From contig NZ_BAZW01000004.1 of NCBI RefSeq assembly GCF_000974365.1, positions 62,001 through 126,000 of the forward strand: 64,000 nt of DNA, written 5' to 3'. The notes beneath the pieces were generated by a model, which worked only from the letters and a program-made list of their open reading frames with translations, had not been told where the DNA came from and searched no databases. Positions 9,881-19,717 of this stretch are shown here, piece by piece. The translations under genes and the position numbers were made by a program. Numbering within the stretch: the first letter of the stretch is position 1; the number at the start of each line of letters is the position of its first letter. The DNA comes from Geofilum rubicundum JCM 15548 (GTDB lineage Bacteria > Bacteroidota > Bacteroidia > Bacteroidales > Marinilabiliaceae).

Positions 9881-10828
9881 ATGGAAAACGCTGTTGTTAA
9901 GACCAATTATAATTTTCCCGGGCAAAAATCGCTCTACGAAGGGAAGGTTCGTGATGTTTACAACATCAATGACGAATTCCTGGTCATGATTGCCACCGAC
10001 CGGATCTCTGCTTTTGACGTGGTTTTGCCTAAAGGAATTCCTTATAAGGGACAAGTACTGAACCAAATTGCGGAAAAGTTTCTGAATGCAACGGCCGACA
10101 TTGTTCCCAACTGGAAAATAGCAACGCCGGATCCCATGGTGACCGTAGGGATTTTGTGCGAGCCCTTCAAAGTCGAAATGGTCATTCGCGGCTATCTGAC
10201 CGGGCACGCCTGGCGGGAGTATAAAGCAGGTAAACGTCAGATTTGTGGTGTTTCCATGCCGGATGGCATGGTTGAAAATCAGCGTTTTGAAACACCAATT
10301 TTAACACCTACAACCAAGGCCGACCAGGGACATGATGAGGATATTTCCCGGGAAGACATTCTCCGTAAAGGTTTGGTAAGTGAGGAAGATTATCTGCTGT
10401 TGGAGAAATATACCCGTGAACTCTATGCAAGGGGTACCGAAATGGCCCAGAAAATGGGTCTCATATTGGTGGACACCAAGTATGAATTTGGTAAAAAAGA
10501 AGGGAGCATCTATTTGATAGATGAAATACATACGCCGGATTCCTCGCGCTACTTCTATAGTGAGGACTACGAAGCGCGCCTAAAAAATGGAGAACAACAG
10601 CGACAGTTATCCAAGGAGTTTGTCCGTCAATGGCTGATCGAAAACGGTTTTCAGGGAAAAGAAGGACAGGTTATCCCTCACATGGATGAAGCCTACGTCA
10701 ACAGTGTGTCTGAGCGCTACATTGAACTTTTTGAAAAAATTACGGGTGATACCTTTGTCAAGGCCAACCCTGCTGATGTCCAAGGCCGAATTGAAAAGAA
10801 TGTGATGGCGTGCCTCAAATCGCTCTGA
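9881..10828 (+). CDS. purC: SAICAR synthase (phosphoribosylaminoimidazole-succinocarboxamide synthase)
   Basis: Purine biosynthesis step joining CAIR and aspartate with ATP. It has 315 residues, the long form found in Bacteroidota and yeast rather than the ~240-residue form. Visible motifs are [10 protein letters not shown] at the N-terminus (ATP-binding Gly loop), [29 protein letters not shown], and the catalytic region [11 protein letters not shown] with [11 protein letters not shown]. The gene is intact. A long imperfect hairpin with a T run follows directly. Confidence 0.95.
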   Translation: MENAVVKTNYNFPGQKSLYEGKVRDVYNINDEFLVMIATDRISAFDVVLPKGIPYKGQVLNQIAEKFLNATADIVPNWKIATPDPMVTVGILCEPFKVEMVIRGYLTGHAWREYKAGKRQICGVSMPDGMVENQRFETPILTPTTKADQGHDEDISREDILRKGLVSEEDYLLLEKYTRELYARGTEMAQKMGLILVDTKYEFGKKEGSIYLIDEIHTPDSSRYFYSEDYEARLKNGEQQRQLSKEFVRQWLIENGFQGKEGQVIPHMDEAYVNSVSERYIELFEKITGDTFVKANPADVQGRIEKNVMACLKSL

Positions 10829-10851
10829 TAACACACTAATAACCATCAATT

Positions 10852-10917
10852 ACCGCGAAGACGCCTATTGGCACAGGACCATCAGGACTTGTGTGGATAG
10901 GGGGCTTCGTGGTTTTT
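10852..10917 (+). terminator. Intrinsic terminator after purC
   Basis: Arms 10852-10868 and 10897-10913 pair over about 17 bp with two mismatches and one wobble, separated by a 28-nt loop and followed by TTTTT. The hairpin covers a possible GTG start at 10893, which supports the ATG at 10938 for the next gene. Confidence 0.6.
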
Positions 10918-10937
10918 GTACAATACGGATTGAATCG

Positions 10938-11999
10938 ATGGCTTTTCAACAATTAAAATCAAGCATTCCGGGATTTATACCCTTGATTATTCTGATTGTG
11001 GCAGAATGGGTCTGGGGCATGGTGATTGGACTATGGCTGGCTGTGGCCTATGGCATAGGGGAGATGGCTTATTTTGCCATTCGATATCAGCGTTTTGAAA
11101 AACGGACTTTTTGGGATACCGGTCTGCTGGTGGTGCTTGGACTGGTCGCATTGGCCCTGGAGGGGCCATTGCTGGATCGCATACGGCCTTTGATCTATCT
11201 GACGATCATGCTTTTGATGGTGGGGATTTCTGCATTTTCGAAACACAATTTGTTAATGGCAGCTTCCGGCCGCTTTTTGAAAAACAGATCATTGGGTCCC
11301 TGGGAAATGGCCCAGATGCGAATGACCATGCAGCATTTTTTTTGGTGGATGGCGGGATATTGGCTGATTTTGTTGGCCGCCTTATGGATGCCAGTCTCGT
11401 GGGAAGCTTTTCTAAACAGCAGTGGCCTATACTTATTTATCGTATTGGCCATGGGAACGGAACTGCTAATCAAGCGCAGCAAAAATAAAAGGTGGTCTGA
11501 AGAAGAGTGGTTGCCCTTGGTCGAAAAGGATGGAAAAGTAATGGGAAGTGCACCACGTTCCGTTGTTCACAATGGACATTCCCGATGGTTGCATCCGGTG
11601 GTGCACATACAGTTAATAATGGAGGGTGGTCTGTGGCTGCAAAAACGGCCCATGCACAAACAGGTGCAACCCGGAAAGTGGGACACGGCTGTGGGGGGAC
11701 ACGTCGCCGCTAACGAAACGGTGGAAAGGTCGCTTCAACGTGAGGCGGCGGAAGAAATTGGCGTCCATGTTAAGGAGGTGCATCACCTGGGCCGTTACCA
11801 CTGGGAAAGTCCCCTTGAGAATGAACTGGTATTGGCCTTTTCTTTGAGGTACAATGGCGAAATTACCCCGCATCCCCATGAGTTGGATGGCGGTCGTGTT
11901 TGGTCGTTTGATGAAATTGACGATAATTTGGGTCAGGGTATCTTCACGCCCAATTTTGAGCACGAATACCTGTTGTATAAGGATTCTCTGCGGCAATAA
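10938..11999 (+). CDS. YciB-like membrane domain fused to a Nudix hydrolase
   Basis: 353 residues in two parts. Residues ~10-180 hold about five to six hydrophobic segments with the spacing of YciB/septation-A-type membrane proteins (a motif like YFAIRYQRFEKRTFWD between the segments). Residues ~195-350 form a soluble Nudix domain with a complete Nudix box: G254...E260, then REAAEEIGV to about 276 (pattern GX5EX7REUXEEXGU). The domain order resembles IPP-isomerase-like Nudix proteins (HPVVHIQ, LWLQKRP upstream of the box). The substrate is unknown, probably a nucleoside diphosphate derivative handled at the membrane face. The start was chosen at 10938 because the alternative GTG lies inside a terminator hairpin. 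Confidence 0.75.
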   Translation: MAFQQLKSSIPGFIPLIILIVAEWVWGMVIGLWLAVAYGIGEMAYFAIRYQRFEKRTFWDTGLLVVLGLVALALEGPLLDRIRPLIYLTIMLLMVGISAFSKHNLLMAASGRFLKNRSLGPWEMAQMRMTMQHFFWWMAGYWLILLAALWMPVSWEAFLNSSGLYLFIVLAMGTELLIKRSKNKRWSEEEWLPLVEKDGKVMGSAPRSVVHNGHSRWLHPVVHIQLIMEGGLWLQKRPMHKQVQPGKWDTAVGGHVAANETVERSLQREAAEEIGVHVKEVHHLGRYHWESPLENELVLAFSLRYNGEITPHPHELDGGRVWSFDEIDDNLGQGIFTPNFEHEYLLYKDSLRQ

Positions 12000-12039
12000 T
12001 TGCTTCTGCTACCACATTTCCAATCAGCAAAGAGATCGT

Positions 12040-12744
12040 TTATCCCTGCACAATAAAGATGGTTGGCTTTTTGTGCAATTCAGGTAGTTTTCCTTTCCAT
12101 TGAGCAATGGTTTTGGTCACCACATATTCATCGGGCATGGTCAGGTTGCAGGCAATGCAGAGCCGTGTTTTAGGCGCGCAGGAGTTGATAATATCCTGGG
12201 CCAGGTGGTTATTTCTAAAGGGGGTTTCAATAAACAGTTGGGATTGGTGCTCATTGCGGGAGCGATTCTCCAACTGTTTGATCATTTTTAAGCGGTCTTC
12301 TTTTTTGATGGGAATGTAGCCCACGAAAGCAAAACTTTGTCCATTCATGCCCGAAGCCATCATGGCCAGCAAAATAGAGGAGGGGCCTACCATCGGAACA
12401 ACCTGAATACCTGCTTCGTGCGCCATTTTTACCACCTCTGCGCCCGGGTCAGCTACGCCGGGGCAACCGGCTTCGGAAATAATGCCCACATCGTGGCCGG
12501 CCTTCAGTGGTTTGAGGTATTCCGACCATTGAGCAGGGGAGGTACGCTTATTTAGCATGAAAAATTGCGACCCGTCAATATCCATTTGGCGGTCGAGCAA
12601 CCTCAGGTAACGTCGTGCGGTGCGCAAATCTTCGACAATAAAGTGACGCAATTTAACAGCCATTTGCGCCACTTCGGACGGAATGGTTTGACCTGTTTCA
12701 GCAGATCCAAGCGTATTGGGTATCAGATATAGTTTCCCTGGCAT
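12040..12744 (-). CDS. RsmI-like SAM-dependent methyltransferase (tetrapyrrole methylase fold)
   Basis: 234 residues. It has the features of the RsmI branch, which 2'-O-methylates 16S rRNA C1402: KLYLIPNTLG at the N-terminus, FIVEDLRTARRYL, DVGIISEAGCPGVADPG (SAM-site loop) and VVPMVGPSSILLAMMASG. The C-terminus ends in KKPTIFIV. This is the shorter Bacteroidota variant, and a canonical rsmI may exist elsewhere, so the target RNA is not certain. ATG 12744 is preferred over an upstream start that would add 22 unconserved residues. It is convergent with the Nudix fusion. Confidence 0.85.
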   Translation of the reverse strand: MPGKLYLIPNTLGSAETGQTIPSEVAQMAVKLRHFIVEDLRTARRYLRLLDRQMDIDGSQFFMLNKRTSPAQWSEYLKPLKAGHDVGIISEAGCPGVADPGAEVVKMAHEAGIQVVPMVGPSSILLAMMASGMNGQSFAFVGYIPIKKEDRLKMIKQLENRSRNEHQSQLFIETPFRNNHLAQDIINSCAPKTRLCIACNLTMPDEYVVTKTIAQWKGKLPELHKKPTIFIVQG

Positions 12745-12860
12745 AATTCTTTCTTTTTTATTCGTCGCAAAGATAGAAAAAAGAATCAAGGCTGGTGGTT
12801 CCTGCGACAAGGTCCTTTGAAATGGTTCTAATCGGATAAAAAGATATAAAAATCAATTAT

Positions 12861-12868
12861 TAGCTTTG
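12861..12868 (+). promoter_or_regulatory. Candidate -7 box (TAGCTTTG)
   Basis: Exact TAnnTTTG match 46 nt before the ATG of the flavin reductase gene. No clear -33 TTG is visible. Confidence 0.4.
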
Positions 12869-12913
12869 TACTCACATCAAATTTTGCGATTTTTGCAGGC
12901 TAAATTTTAAACA

Positions 12914-13572
12914 ATGCGTAAACGTTCCTTCAATCTACATAAAATTATTGAAAAGCGGGTTTTAACCGACTCTACCTTTGTGCTCCGGATGGAGCGCAAC
13001 GGGCTCGACTTTGTGGCCGGTCAACACATTCAGGTAGGGCCTCCCAATGGCATTCATACCAGGGAGTATTCCATTTACAGTGGACCGGCCGATGATTACA
13101 TAGAGATACTGGTGCGGGAAGTGGAAGATGGACTGGTTACTCCGGCGCTCAAAAAACTCGATGTGGAGGATGGGGTGGTCATCAATGATGCCGTGGCTAC
13201 TTCACCATAGAAAAAGAGGTGACCGCCGGGCTTCCCTTTTTATTTGTGGCCAGTGGCACAGGCATTTCACCCTTTCATAGCTTTGTGAAGCAATATGAGG
13301 GTTTGGATTACCAGGTGCTTCATGGCGTTCGACTGGCCGAAGAAAGTTATGAAAGAGAAGAGTACGAATCCGGTCGCTATATCGCTTGTACTTCACAGGA
13401 CGAAAAGGGCGATTTTCATGGCCGGGTGACCGACTACCTAATAGCCAACCCAGTAAATTCCGATACTTTGTGTTATCTTTGCGGCAATTGCGATATGATT
13501 CACGATGTGTTTGATATCCTTGAAAAACAGGGCGTAAAGTCGGAAAACATCTTAACGGAAGTCTATTTTTAG
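12914..13572 (+). CDS. FAD/NAD(P)-binding oxidoreductase, ferredoxin-NADP reductase type (one-base frameshift)
   Basis: About 219 residues once a G is restored near 13195 (GTGGC to GTGGGC), which turns the premature stop into GYFTIEKEV. The FAD-binding barrel has the RxYSxYS-like motif REYSIYSGP. The NAD(P)-binding half has FLFVASGTGISPFHSF (pyrophosphate loop) and a C-terminal YLCGNCDMI and VYF ending typical of FNR-family proteins. It moves electrons between NAD(P)H and a flavodoxin or ferredoxin; the partner is not identifiable. The region up to miaB (13573-13678) has no gene. Confidence 0.85.
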
Positions 13573-13678
13573 TGCCCGGGTAGTCTAATTGGATGAAGAA
13601 GGAATCGTCTTTTTTAATGATGATTCACAAAACTATCAGTCGCTTGATTACCTGTCATTATATCGATAAGAAATATTT

Positions 13679-15094
13679 ATGAAGTACCATTTAGTTACAT
13701 TAGGATGCCAGATGAATCATGCCGACGCAGAGCGCGTTCAGGCAGTGATGGCAAAGTTGGGTTATGGCGTGACCGATAAGGAGGAGGAAGCGGATGTGAT
13801 TGGTATCATTGCCTGTTCTGTCCGGCAAAAAGCCATTGATAAGGTCTATTCCAAAATTTCCAAATGGAACAAGTGGAAAAATAAAAAGAACCTGGTGACT
13901 TTTGTGAGCGGCTGTATTTTGCCGGATGACCAGCAGAAATTTTTGAAACTCTTCGATTTGGTATTTGATATGAAGGAGTTGTCCTCTTTCCCCATCATGC
14001 TGAGTCAATATGGCGTTACAACGCCCGTCTCCAATACCCCTCGGGTGCACGATGCGGATATGGAAGAGGTGGCCCGACCGGCCAGCGTTGCTGAAAAGCT
14101 TAATTTGGCCGGTGCACGTCCGGTTTCCAAAGTGGCCGCACCACCACAGACCTGGGAGGTGGAGCCGGTATATAACAGTTCTTTTGAGGCTTTTATTCCC
14201 ATTCAGAATGGGTGTAACAAGTTTTGCACTTTTTGTGCGGTGCCATATACCCGCGGACGTGAGGTGAGCAGACCCTCGGCCGATATTTTGGAAGAGGCAC
14301 GCAATTTGATTGAAAAGGGCTATAAGAGTATTACTTTGTTGGGTCAGAATGTCAACTCTTACGGACTGGACAAAAAGGGGGAAGAAATCTCTTTTGCCGC
14401 TTTGCTGGATCGCCTGGGAGGGATGGCCGATGCTTCGGGACAGGACGTTTGGATTTACTATACCTCGCCGCATCCGCGCGATATGACCCGCGATGTGATT
14501 GAAGCCATGGCCCGTCACCGGTCTCTGGCCAAGCAGGTGCATTTGCCGGTGCAGTCGGGCGACGACAAAGTGTTGATTCGCATGAATCGTAAGCACAGCA
14601 TGGCGCGTTACCGGGAGGTCGTTGGCTGGATCCACGATTTATTACCCACTGCCACGCTATTTACGGATGTGATTGTGGGCTTTACCGGGGAGACCGATGA
14701 ACAATTTGAGAAGACCCGTGCAGCCATGCGTGAATTTAAATACAACATGGCCTACATTGCCATGTATTCGCCCCGTCCCGGCGCAGCTTCCTTTGCCTGG
14801 CAGGATGACATTCCGCACACAGTCAAGAAGGAACGCTATGCGCAGCTGACGGAGGATCTGGAGAAGGAGGCCATCGTGCACACAAAAAAAATGAAGGACC
14901 AGATGATTCGCATATTGGTGCGCGGCAAAGATCGCAAAGACGGTTATTTGAGTGGTCACACCGAAGGGAAAATTGTGGTGCGTTTTGCATCGGATGATGA
15001 AAGTCTGATTGGAACCTTTGTGGATGTTAAAATTGAGTCGGTACGCCCCTTCAGTGTTGAAGGAGAACTGGTCACTGAAAAGGTGGCCATCTAA
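13679..15094 (+). CDS. miaB: MiaB-like tRNA methylthiotransferase (atypical lineage)
   Basis: Radical-SAM enzyme of the methylthiotransferase family, expected to add the 2-methylthio group to i6A37 in tRNA. It has 471 residues. The N-terminal MTTase domain carries three cluster cysteines, Cys10 (TLGCQMN), Cys46 and Cys79. The radical-SAM CX3CX2C is at Cys179/183/186 (GCNKFCTFC), followed by VPYTRG. A C-terminal TRAM domain ends the protein. The N-terminal region (MKYHLVTLGCQMNHADAERV) and a roughly 60-residue linker (104-165) differ from the usual Bacteroidota MiaB, and resemble forms I recall from Patescibacteria. It is 17 bp upstream of mtaB on the same strand. Confidence 0.82.
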   Translation: MKYHLVTLGCQMNHADAERVQAVMAKLGYGVTDKEEEADVIGIIACSVRQKAIDKVYSKISKWNKWKNKKNLVTFVSGCILPDDQQKFLKLFDLVFDMKELSSFPIMLSQYGVTTPVSNTPRVHDADMEEVARPASVAEKLNLAGARPVSKVAAPPQTWEVEPVYNSSFEAFIPIQNGCNKFCTFCAVPYTRGREVSRPSADILEEARNLIEKGYKSITLLGQNVNSYGLDKKGEEISFAALLDRLGGMADASGQDVWIYYTSPHPRDMTRDVIEAMARHRSLAKQVHLPVQSGDDKVLIRMNRKHSMARYREVVGWIHDLLPTATLFTDVIVGFTGETDEQFEKTRAAMREFKYNMAYIAMYSPRPGAASFAWQDDIPHTVKKERYAQLTEDLEKEAIVHTKKMKDQMIRILVRGKDRKDGYLSGHTEGKIVVRFASDDESLIGTFVDVKIESVRPFSVEGELVTEKVAI

Positions 15095-15111
15095 AGAAAA
15101 TTTATAGTCGA

Positions 15112-16365
15112 ATGAAGGTAGCATTTAAAACATTGGGCTGTCGCCTTAACCAGTATGAAACCGATGCCTTGGCGGCGCAGTTCAAAGGCAATGGTTATGA
15201 GGTGTCGGAGCAGGAGGAAGGTGCCGATGTGGTAGTGGTGAATACCTGTACCGTGACCAATCAGAGTAACCACAAATCAAGATATGTGATCAGCCATGCC
15301 GGTCGGGTTAACCCCGATGCCCGCATGGTCATTACCGGCTGCATGGCCGAAAGCCATGCCAGTCAGTTACAAAAGAAATTTCCGGAAGCCACCGTGATCA
15401 ATAACAAAGGAAAAAGCGGTATTTTTCAAAGTGTGGATGCCCTGGTGAAGACCGGAAAAGCGGATTTATCCGATAAAGATTTCGATTTATTCAGCTACCA
15501 GTCGTTCACCGAAATGTTTCACACCCGCAGCCTCATTAAAATACAGGATGGTTGCGATAATTTTTGCACTTTTTGCATTATTCCCTTTGTCAGGGGCCGA
15601 GCTGTTAGTCGGCCAGTTCGTCAGGTACTCGACAATGTAAAGGATGTGATTGCCAAAGGCGCCAAAGAAATCGTCCTGACGGGTGTCAATATCAGTCGCT
15701 ATGAAAGTGATGGGGTTGTGTTTTCAGGTCTGCTAGAGCAAATACTCGATTTGGAGGGCGACTTTAGGGTGCGCATTTCATCCATTGAACCGGACCGCTT
15801 CGATGACCATTTTTTTACACTGATTGGCCATCCCAAATTGGCACCCCACCTGCATCTCTGCCTGCAAAGTGGTTCAGAACGTATTTTATTACAAATGCGA
15901 CGAATGTATACGGTAAAGGATTTTTTGGGCATTGTGGAACGGGTTCGTGCCAAGGATCCCCAGTTTAATTTCACCACGGATGTCATCGTGGGCTTTCCCG
16001 CCGAGACGGAGGAGGAGTTTGAAGAGACCATGAATGTGGCCAGGCGGGTGGGTTTTGGACACATGCACATTTTTAAGTATTCGGTGCGTGAAGGCACACG
16101 CGCCCAGCGTATGCCAGGTCAAATTCCCGACAAAATTAAAACCGAACGCAGTCAACGCATGCATGCCTTGGCTGAAGAACTTCAGGCTGCCTACAGGGCC
16201 CCCTTCGACAACACCGAACAGCGGGTTTTGATTGAAAAGTGGCAAAATGGCGTGGCTTCCGGCTACAACGATTACTATGTGCCCATGGAAATCATTTCGG
16301 CGGACAAAAAGCGAAATCGCTTTGCAATGGAAAGGGCCAGAGTCAAAGACTTTGAGGAAGTTTAA
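15112..16365 (+). CDS. mtaB: tRNA t6A37 methylthiotransferase MtaB
   Basis: Radical-SAM methylthiotransferase that converts t6A37 to ms2t6A37 in tRNA. It has 417 residues. The first cluster ligands are Cys10 (TLGCRLNQYET, the MtaB-type motif), Cys46 and Cys77. The radical-SAM cysteines are 148, 152 and 155 (GCDNFCTFC), then IIPFVRGRAVSRP. The C-terminal TRAM-like region is short. It follows the miaB-like gene closely and is probably cotranscribed with it. Confidence 0.9.
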   Translation: MKVAFKTLGCRLNQYETDALAAQFKGNGYEVSEQEEGADVVVVNTCTVTNQSNHKSRYVISHAGRVNPDARMVITGCMAESHASQLQKKFPEATVINNKGKSGIFQSVDALVKTGKADLSDKDFDLFSYQSFTEMFHTRSLIKIQDGCDNFCTFCIIPFVRGRAVSRPVRQVLDNVKDVIAKGAKEIVLTGVNISRYESDGVVFSGLLEQILDLEGDFRVRISSIEPDRFDDHFFTLIGHPKLAPHLHLCLQSGSERILLQMRRMYTVKDFLGIVERVRAKDPQFNFTTDVIVGFPAETEEEFEETMNVARRVGFGHMHIFKYSVREGTRAQRMPGQIPDKIKTERSQRMHALAEELQAAYRAPFDNTEQRVLIEKWQNGVASGYNDYYVPMEIISADKKRNRFAMERARVKDFEEV

Positions 16366-16492
16366 TTGTTGCAACTGCATTCATTCAGCTCGCTCGACTC
16401 TCCTGGGGAATGACTTTGTTAATCTTTGTTTCGTTGATGTAAATTTTCCTGCAAGAAGTTCATCTTTATTTCGTAGATAGTCGCTGAAATTG

Positions 16493-16500
16493 TACTTTTG
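16493..16500 (+). promoter_or_regulatory. Candidate -7 box (TACTTTTG)
   Basis: Exact TAnnTTTG match 18 nt before the ATG of the metallo-beta-lactamase-fold gene. No -33 TTG is evident. Confidence 0.4.
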
Positions 16501-16517
16501 ATATCAAAATTACTACT

Positions 16518-17284
16518 GTGTCATTACGTGTAACCATATTAGGCTCGGGGACTTCCCTGGGCGTCCCAATGATTGCCTGCCCCTGCATGGTTTGTCAATC
16601 TTCCAACCCCAAAGACAAGCGTCTGCGTTCCTCTGTCCTTGTTCAATCGGGCGAGACCAATCTGGTGATTGATACGGGACCGGATTTTCGCATGCAGATG
16701 CTGCAATCGGGTACAACCCACCTCGAAGGCATTCTGATCACGCATTGCCACAAGGATCATACGGCGGGACTCGATGATGTGAGGGCTTTTAACTGGATCA
16801 ATAACACCAAGGCCCATGTCTATGCAGAGGCATCTGTTATTAAAAGTCTCCGGCAGGAATTTGCCTATGCTTTCTCGGAATCCAAGTATCCTGGTTTGCC
16901 TGATATTATTCTCAACAAAATAGATGAGCAGCCCTTCGAAGTGGAAGGCCTACCCGTTATTCCCATTCGGGTGATGCACCATCTCTTACCGGTCCTTGGC
17001 TTTCGAATTGGAGATTTTTGTTACCTGACCGATACCAATCATGTTCCTGAAAATCAATTCTCGAAAATCAGAGGATCCAAAGTCCTGGTGGTGGATGCTT
17101 GCGCCACGAAACGCACATTTCACATTTTAATTTATCACAGGCACTTGAACTCATTGCGGAATTGAAACCGGATAAGGCTTATATCACGCATATCAGTCAC
17201 CAATTGGGATTACACGATGAAATTAATCCCACCTTACCGTCCAATGTTGAATTGGCTTACGACGGATTGGTTTTTGAACTTTAG
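16518..17284 (+). CDS. Metallo-beta-lactamase-fold hydrolase, PhnP/RNase Z-like (one-base frameshift)
   Basis: 255 residues after restoring one T near 17099 (GCTTG to GCTTTG), which links VVDALRHETH to the downstream frame. Metal-binding motif HCHKDH is at residues 76-81. A CPCMVC cysteine cluster near residue 21 resembles the zinc site of PhnP-type phosphodiesterases. The C-terminal half supplies HxxH-type ligands (YITHISHQ). A cyclic phosphodiesterase or similar phosphoester hydrolase is likely. The natural substrate is unknown. Confidence 0.85.
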
Positions 17285-17359
17285 TTACAGAAGCACTCCT
17301 TTCTACCTTCGTCTGATTTGACTATCTTCGTGCATCCATTCCAAAAAAAGGAAAAACCG

Positions 17360-19717
17360 ATGAAGGTCTGTATTGCCGAGAAACCCAGTGTTGCAAAGGA
17401 GTTGGCCCGTATTTTGGGCGCTACGTCCCGTAAAGATGGCTATTACGAAGGTAATGGTTATCAGGTAACGTGGACGTTTGGTCATTTGTGTACCCTGAAA
17501 GAGCCGCATGACTACCTGCCGGATTGGAAGCGCTGGTCGCTGGGAACTTTACCCATCATTCCTTCGCGCTTTGGCATTAAGCTCATCGATGATCAGGGCG
17601 TCATCAAACAATTCAGAGCCATTGCGGGGATTGTGAAAAATGCCGATTTGGTCATCAATTGCGGGGATGCCGGGCAGGAGGGGGAGGTCATTCAACGCTG
17701 GGTATTGCAAAAAGCCAACTGTCAGTGTCCCGTTAAACGATTGTGGATTTCTTCCCTGACCGAAGAGGCCATTCGTGAAGGTTTTGAGAAGTTGCATGAA
17801 GGCTCTGACTTTGATGCCCTGTACGCTGCCGGAAGTGCCCGGGCCATTGGCGACTGGCTTTTGGGCATCAATGGCACCCGCTTATATACCTTAAAATACG
17901 GTCAACAAGGGCAAGTGCTATCGATCGGACGCGTGCAAACGCCCACACTCGCTTTGATTGTGGAGCGACAAAAAGAGATCGACCATTTTGTGCCCCAGCC
18001 TTACTGGGAGCTCAAAACGGTTTATAAGGAGGTGACCTTCAACAATACAGAAGGCCGCTTCACCAATAAAGAGGAGGCTGAAAAGGCCATTGAACTGATA
18101 CGCGGGAAGGTCTTTGAAATAACCGGTTTTGGCCGGAAAAAAGGCAAAGAGGCCCCACCGCGCCTTTTTGATTTAACTTCCCTTCAGGTGGATTGCAACC
18201 GAAAATTTGGTCTTTCGGCCGATGAAACCTTGAAAACCATTCAGTTGCTGTACGAAAAGAAACTGACCACCTATCCGCGTGTGGATACCACTTTTCTGAG
18301 TAATGATATGTATCCCAAGGTGGCCGGTATCATGAAAGGGTTAAAGCCTTATGAGGCTTTAACCGCGCCTGTTCTGGCTCAAAAAATTCCCAAATCAAAG
18401 AAAGTGTTCGATGATACCAAAGTCACCGATCACCATGCCATTATTCCCACAGGTCAAAATCCGCCCGCTTCCTTAACACGCGATGAAAAATTGGTCTTTG
18501 ACATGGTGGCCCGTCGTTTTATCGCGGCCTTTTATCCCGATGCCATCATCCATACCACCACTGTGGAAGGCCGGGTGGAGACCGTTAATTTCAAAGCCAC
18601 AGGCAAGCAAATTCTGGATCCGGGCTGGCGTGTGGTGCTGAAAATGGGGCAAGGCAAGGGCGAGGAGGCCATTTTGCCGGAATTCACCAAAGGAGAACAG
18701 GGGCCGCATGAACCCGACCTCCAGGAAAAGGAGACGCAACCACCTAAACCTTTTACCGAAGCTACGCTGCTCCGAGCCATGGAGACAGCAGGTAAGCAGG
18801 TGGATGATGAAGAATTGCGGGATGTGATGAAGGAGAATGGCATTGGCCGGCCATCCACCCGCGCAGCCATCATTGAGACCCTTTTTAAGCGAAAATACAT
18901 CACCAAAAACCGCAAGAGTCTGGCCCCAACCATCACCGGTACACAGTTGATTGATGCCATTCGTAATGAGTCGGTAAAATCTGCCGAACTCACCGGACAA
19001 TGGGAAAAAAAGTTACGGGAAATTGAGAAAGGGACTTACGATCCGCTGGCATTCATGAATGACCTCAAGCAGATGGTGTCAGACATTGTGCATACGGTTC
19101 TGCGAGAACCAACCATTCCCATGATCTCGGTGGTGGATGACGCCAGTCAAAATGACAAAAAGACGACGCCGGATAAAAGTGCCCGCGAGGAAGCAGAAGC
19201 GATCCAATGTCCCCGTTGTGGAGAAGGAACGATGTTAAAAGGCAAGCATGCCTGGGGTTGTTCCCGTTTTAAAGAGGGATGCCAGACTGTCGTTCCTTTT
19301 ACCTATTTGGGCAAACAACTGACCGGGAACCAAATTGAAATCCTGTTGAGAAAGGGTAAGAGTCCCCTAATCAAAGGTTTTGAGCTGAAAGGCGAAAAGG
19401 TGGATGGTGTGCTTTCCCTCGACGATAACTATCAGTTGCGCCTCGAAAAAGAGGAGCAGGAACCCTGGCATTGCCCAAAGTGCAAGGAAGGATTAATGAT
19501 TAAAGGACGATCTGCCTATGGATGTGAACGCTACACGCAGGGTTGCAAGGTTGTGGTTCCCTTTGAATTTATGGGTAAAAAACTATCGGAGCGCCAAATT
19601 GGCGATCTCATTCTAAAAGGTAAAACCAATACTCTGAAAGGCTTTATGGATGCCGGGGGGGCGGAAAAAAGCGGCAAATTGGCCTGGGATGACGATTTTA
19701 GGGTGGTATTAACCTAA
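17360..19717 (+). CDS. topB: DNA topoisomerase III (type IA)
   Basis: Type IA topoisomerase that relaxes or decatenates single-stranded or intertwined DNA. It has 785 residues from ATG 17360; an upstream start would add 14 residues before the conserved KVCIAEKPSVAKELA. It has a Toprim domain with NCGDAGQEGE. The catalytic Tyr305 lies in TTYPRVDTT, with LSIGRVQTPT ahead of it. The C-terminus has two repeated zinc-finger-like modules (CPRC...C...C and CPKC...C...C), each followed by VVPF. The last 9 bp overlap the 3' end of convergent pncA. Confidence 0.93.
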   Translation: MKVCIAEKPSVAKELARILGATSRKDGYYEGNGYQVTWTFGHLCTLKEPHDYLPDWKRWSLGTLPIIPSRFGIKLIDDQGVIKQFRAIAGIVKNADLVINCGDAGQEGEVIQRWVLQKANCQCPVKRLWISSLTEEAIREGFEKLHEGSDFDALYAAGSARAIGDWLLGINGTRLYTLKYGQQGQVLSIGRVQTPTLALIVERQKEIDHFVPQPYWELKTVYKEVTFNNTEGRFTNKEEAEKAIELIRGKVFEITGFGRKKGKEAPPRLFDLTSLQVDCNRKFGLSADETLKTIQLLYEKKLTTYPRVDTTFLSNDMYPKVAGIMKGLKPYEALTAPVLAQKIPKSKKVFDDTKVTDHHAIIPTGQNPPASLTRDEKLVFDMVARRFIAAFYPDAIIHTTTVEGRVETVNFKATGKQILDPGWRVVLKMGQGKGEEAILPEFTKGEQGPHEPDLQEKETQPPKPFTEATLLRAMETAGKQVDDEELRDVMKENGIGRPSTRAAIIETLFKRKYITKNRKSLAPTITGTQLIDAIRNESVKSAELTGQWEKKLREIEKGTYDPLAFMNDLKQMVSDIVHTVLREPTIPMISVVDDASQNDKKTTPDKSAREEAEAIQCPRCGEGTMLKGKHAWGCSRFKEGCQTVVPFTYLGKQLTGNQIEILLRKGKSPLIKGFELKGEKVDGVLSLDDNYQLRLEKEEQEPWHCPKCKEGLMIKGRSAYGCERYTQGCKVVVPFEFMGKKLSERQIGDLILKGKTNTLKGFMDAGGAEKSGKLAWDDDFRVVLT

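Noticed and set aside
10893-10937. GTG start giving the Nudix fusion 15 extra residues
   Set aside because: The region forms the 3' arm of the purC terminator and the residues are not membrane-like; the ATG at 10938 is better.
13574-13600. A stretch like the 5' half of a tRNA (GCCCGGGTAGTCTAATTGGAT)
   Set aside because: It has a D-arm-like run but no anticodon arm, no T-loop (GGTTCGA) and no matching acceptor 3' end, so it is not a tRNA gene.
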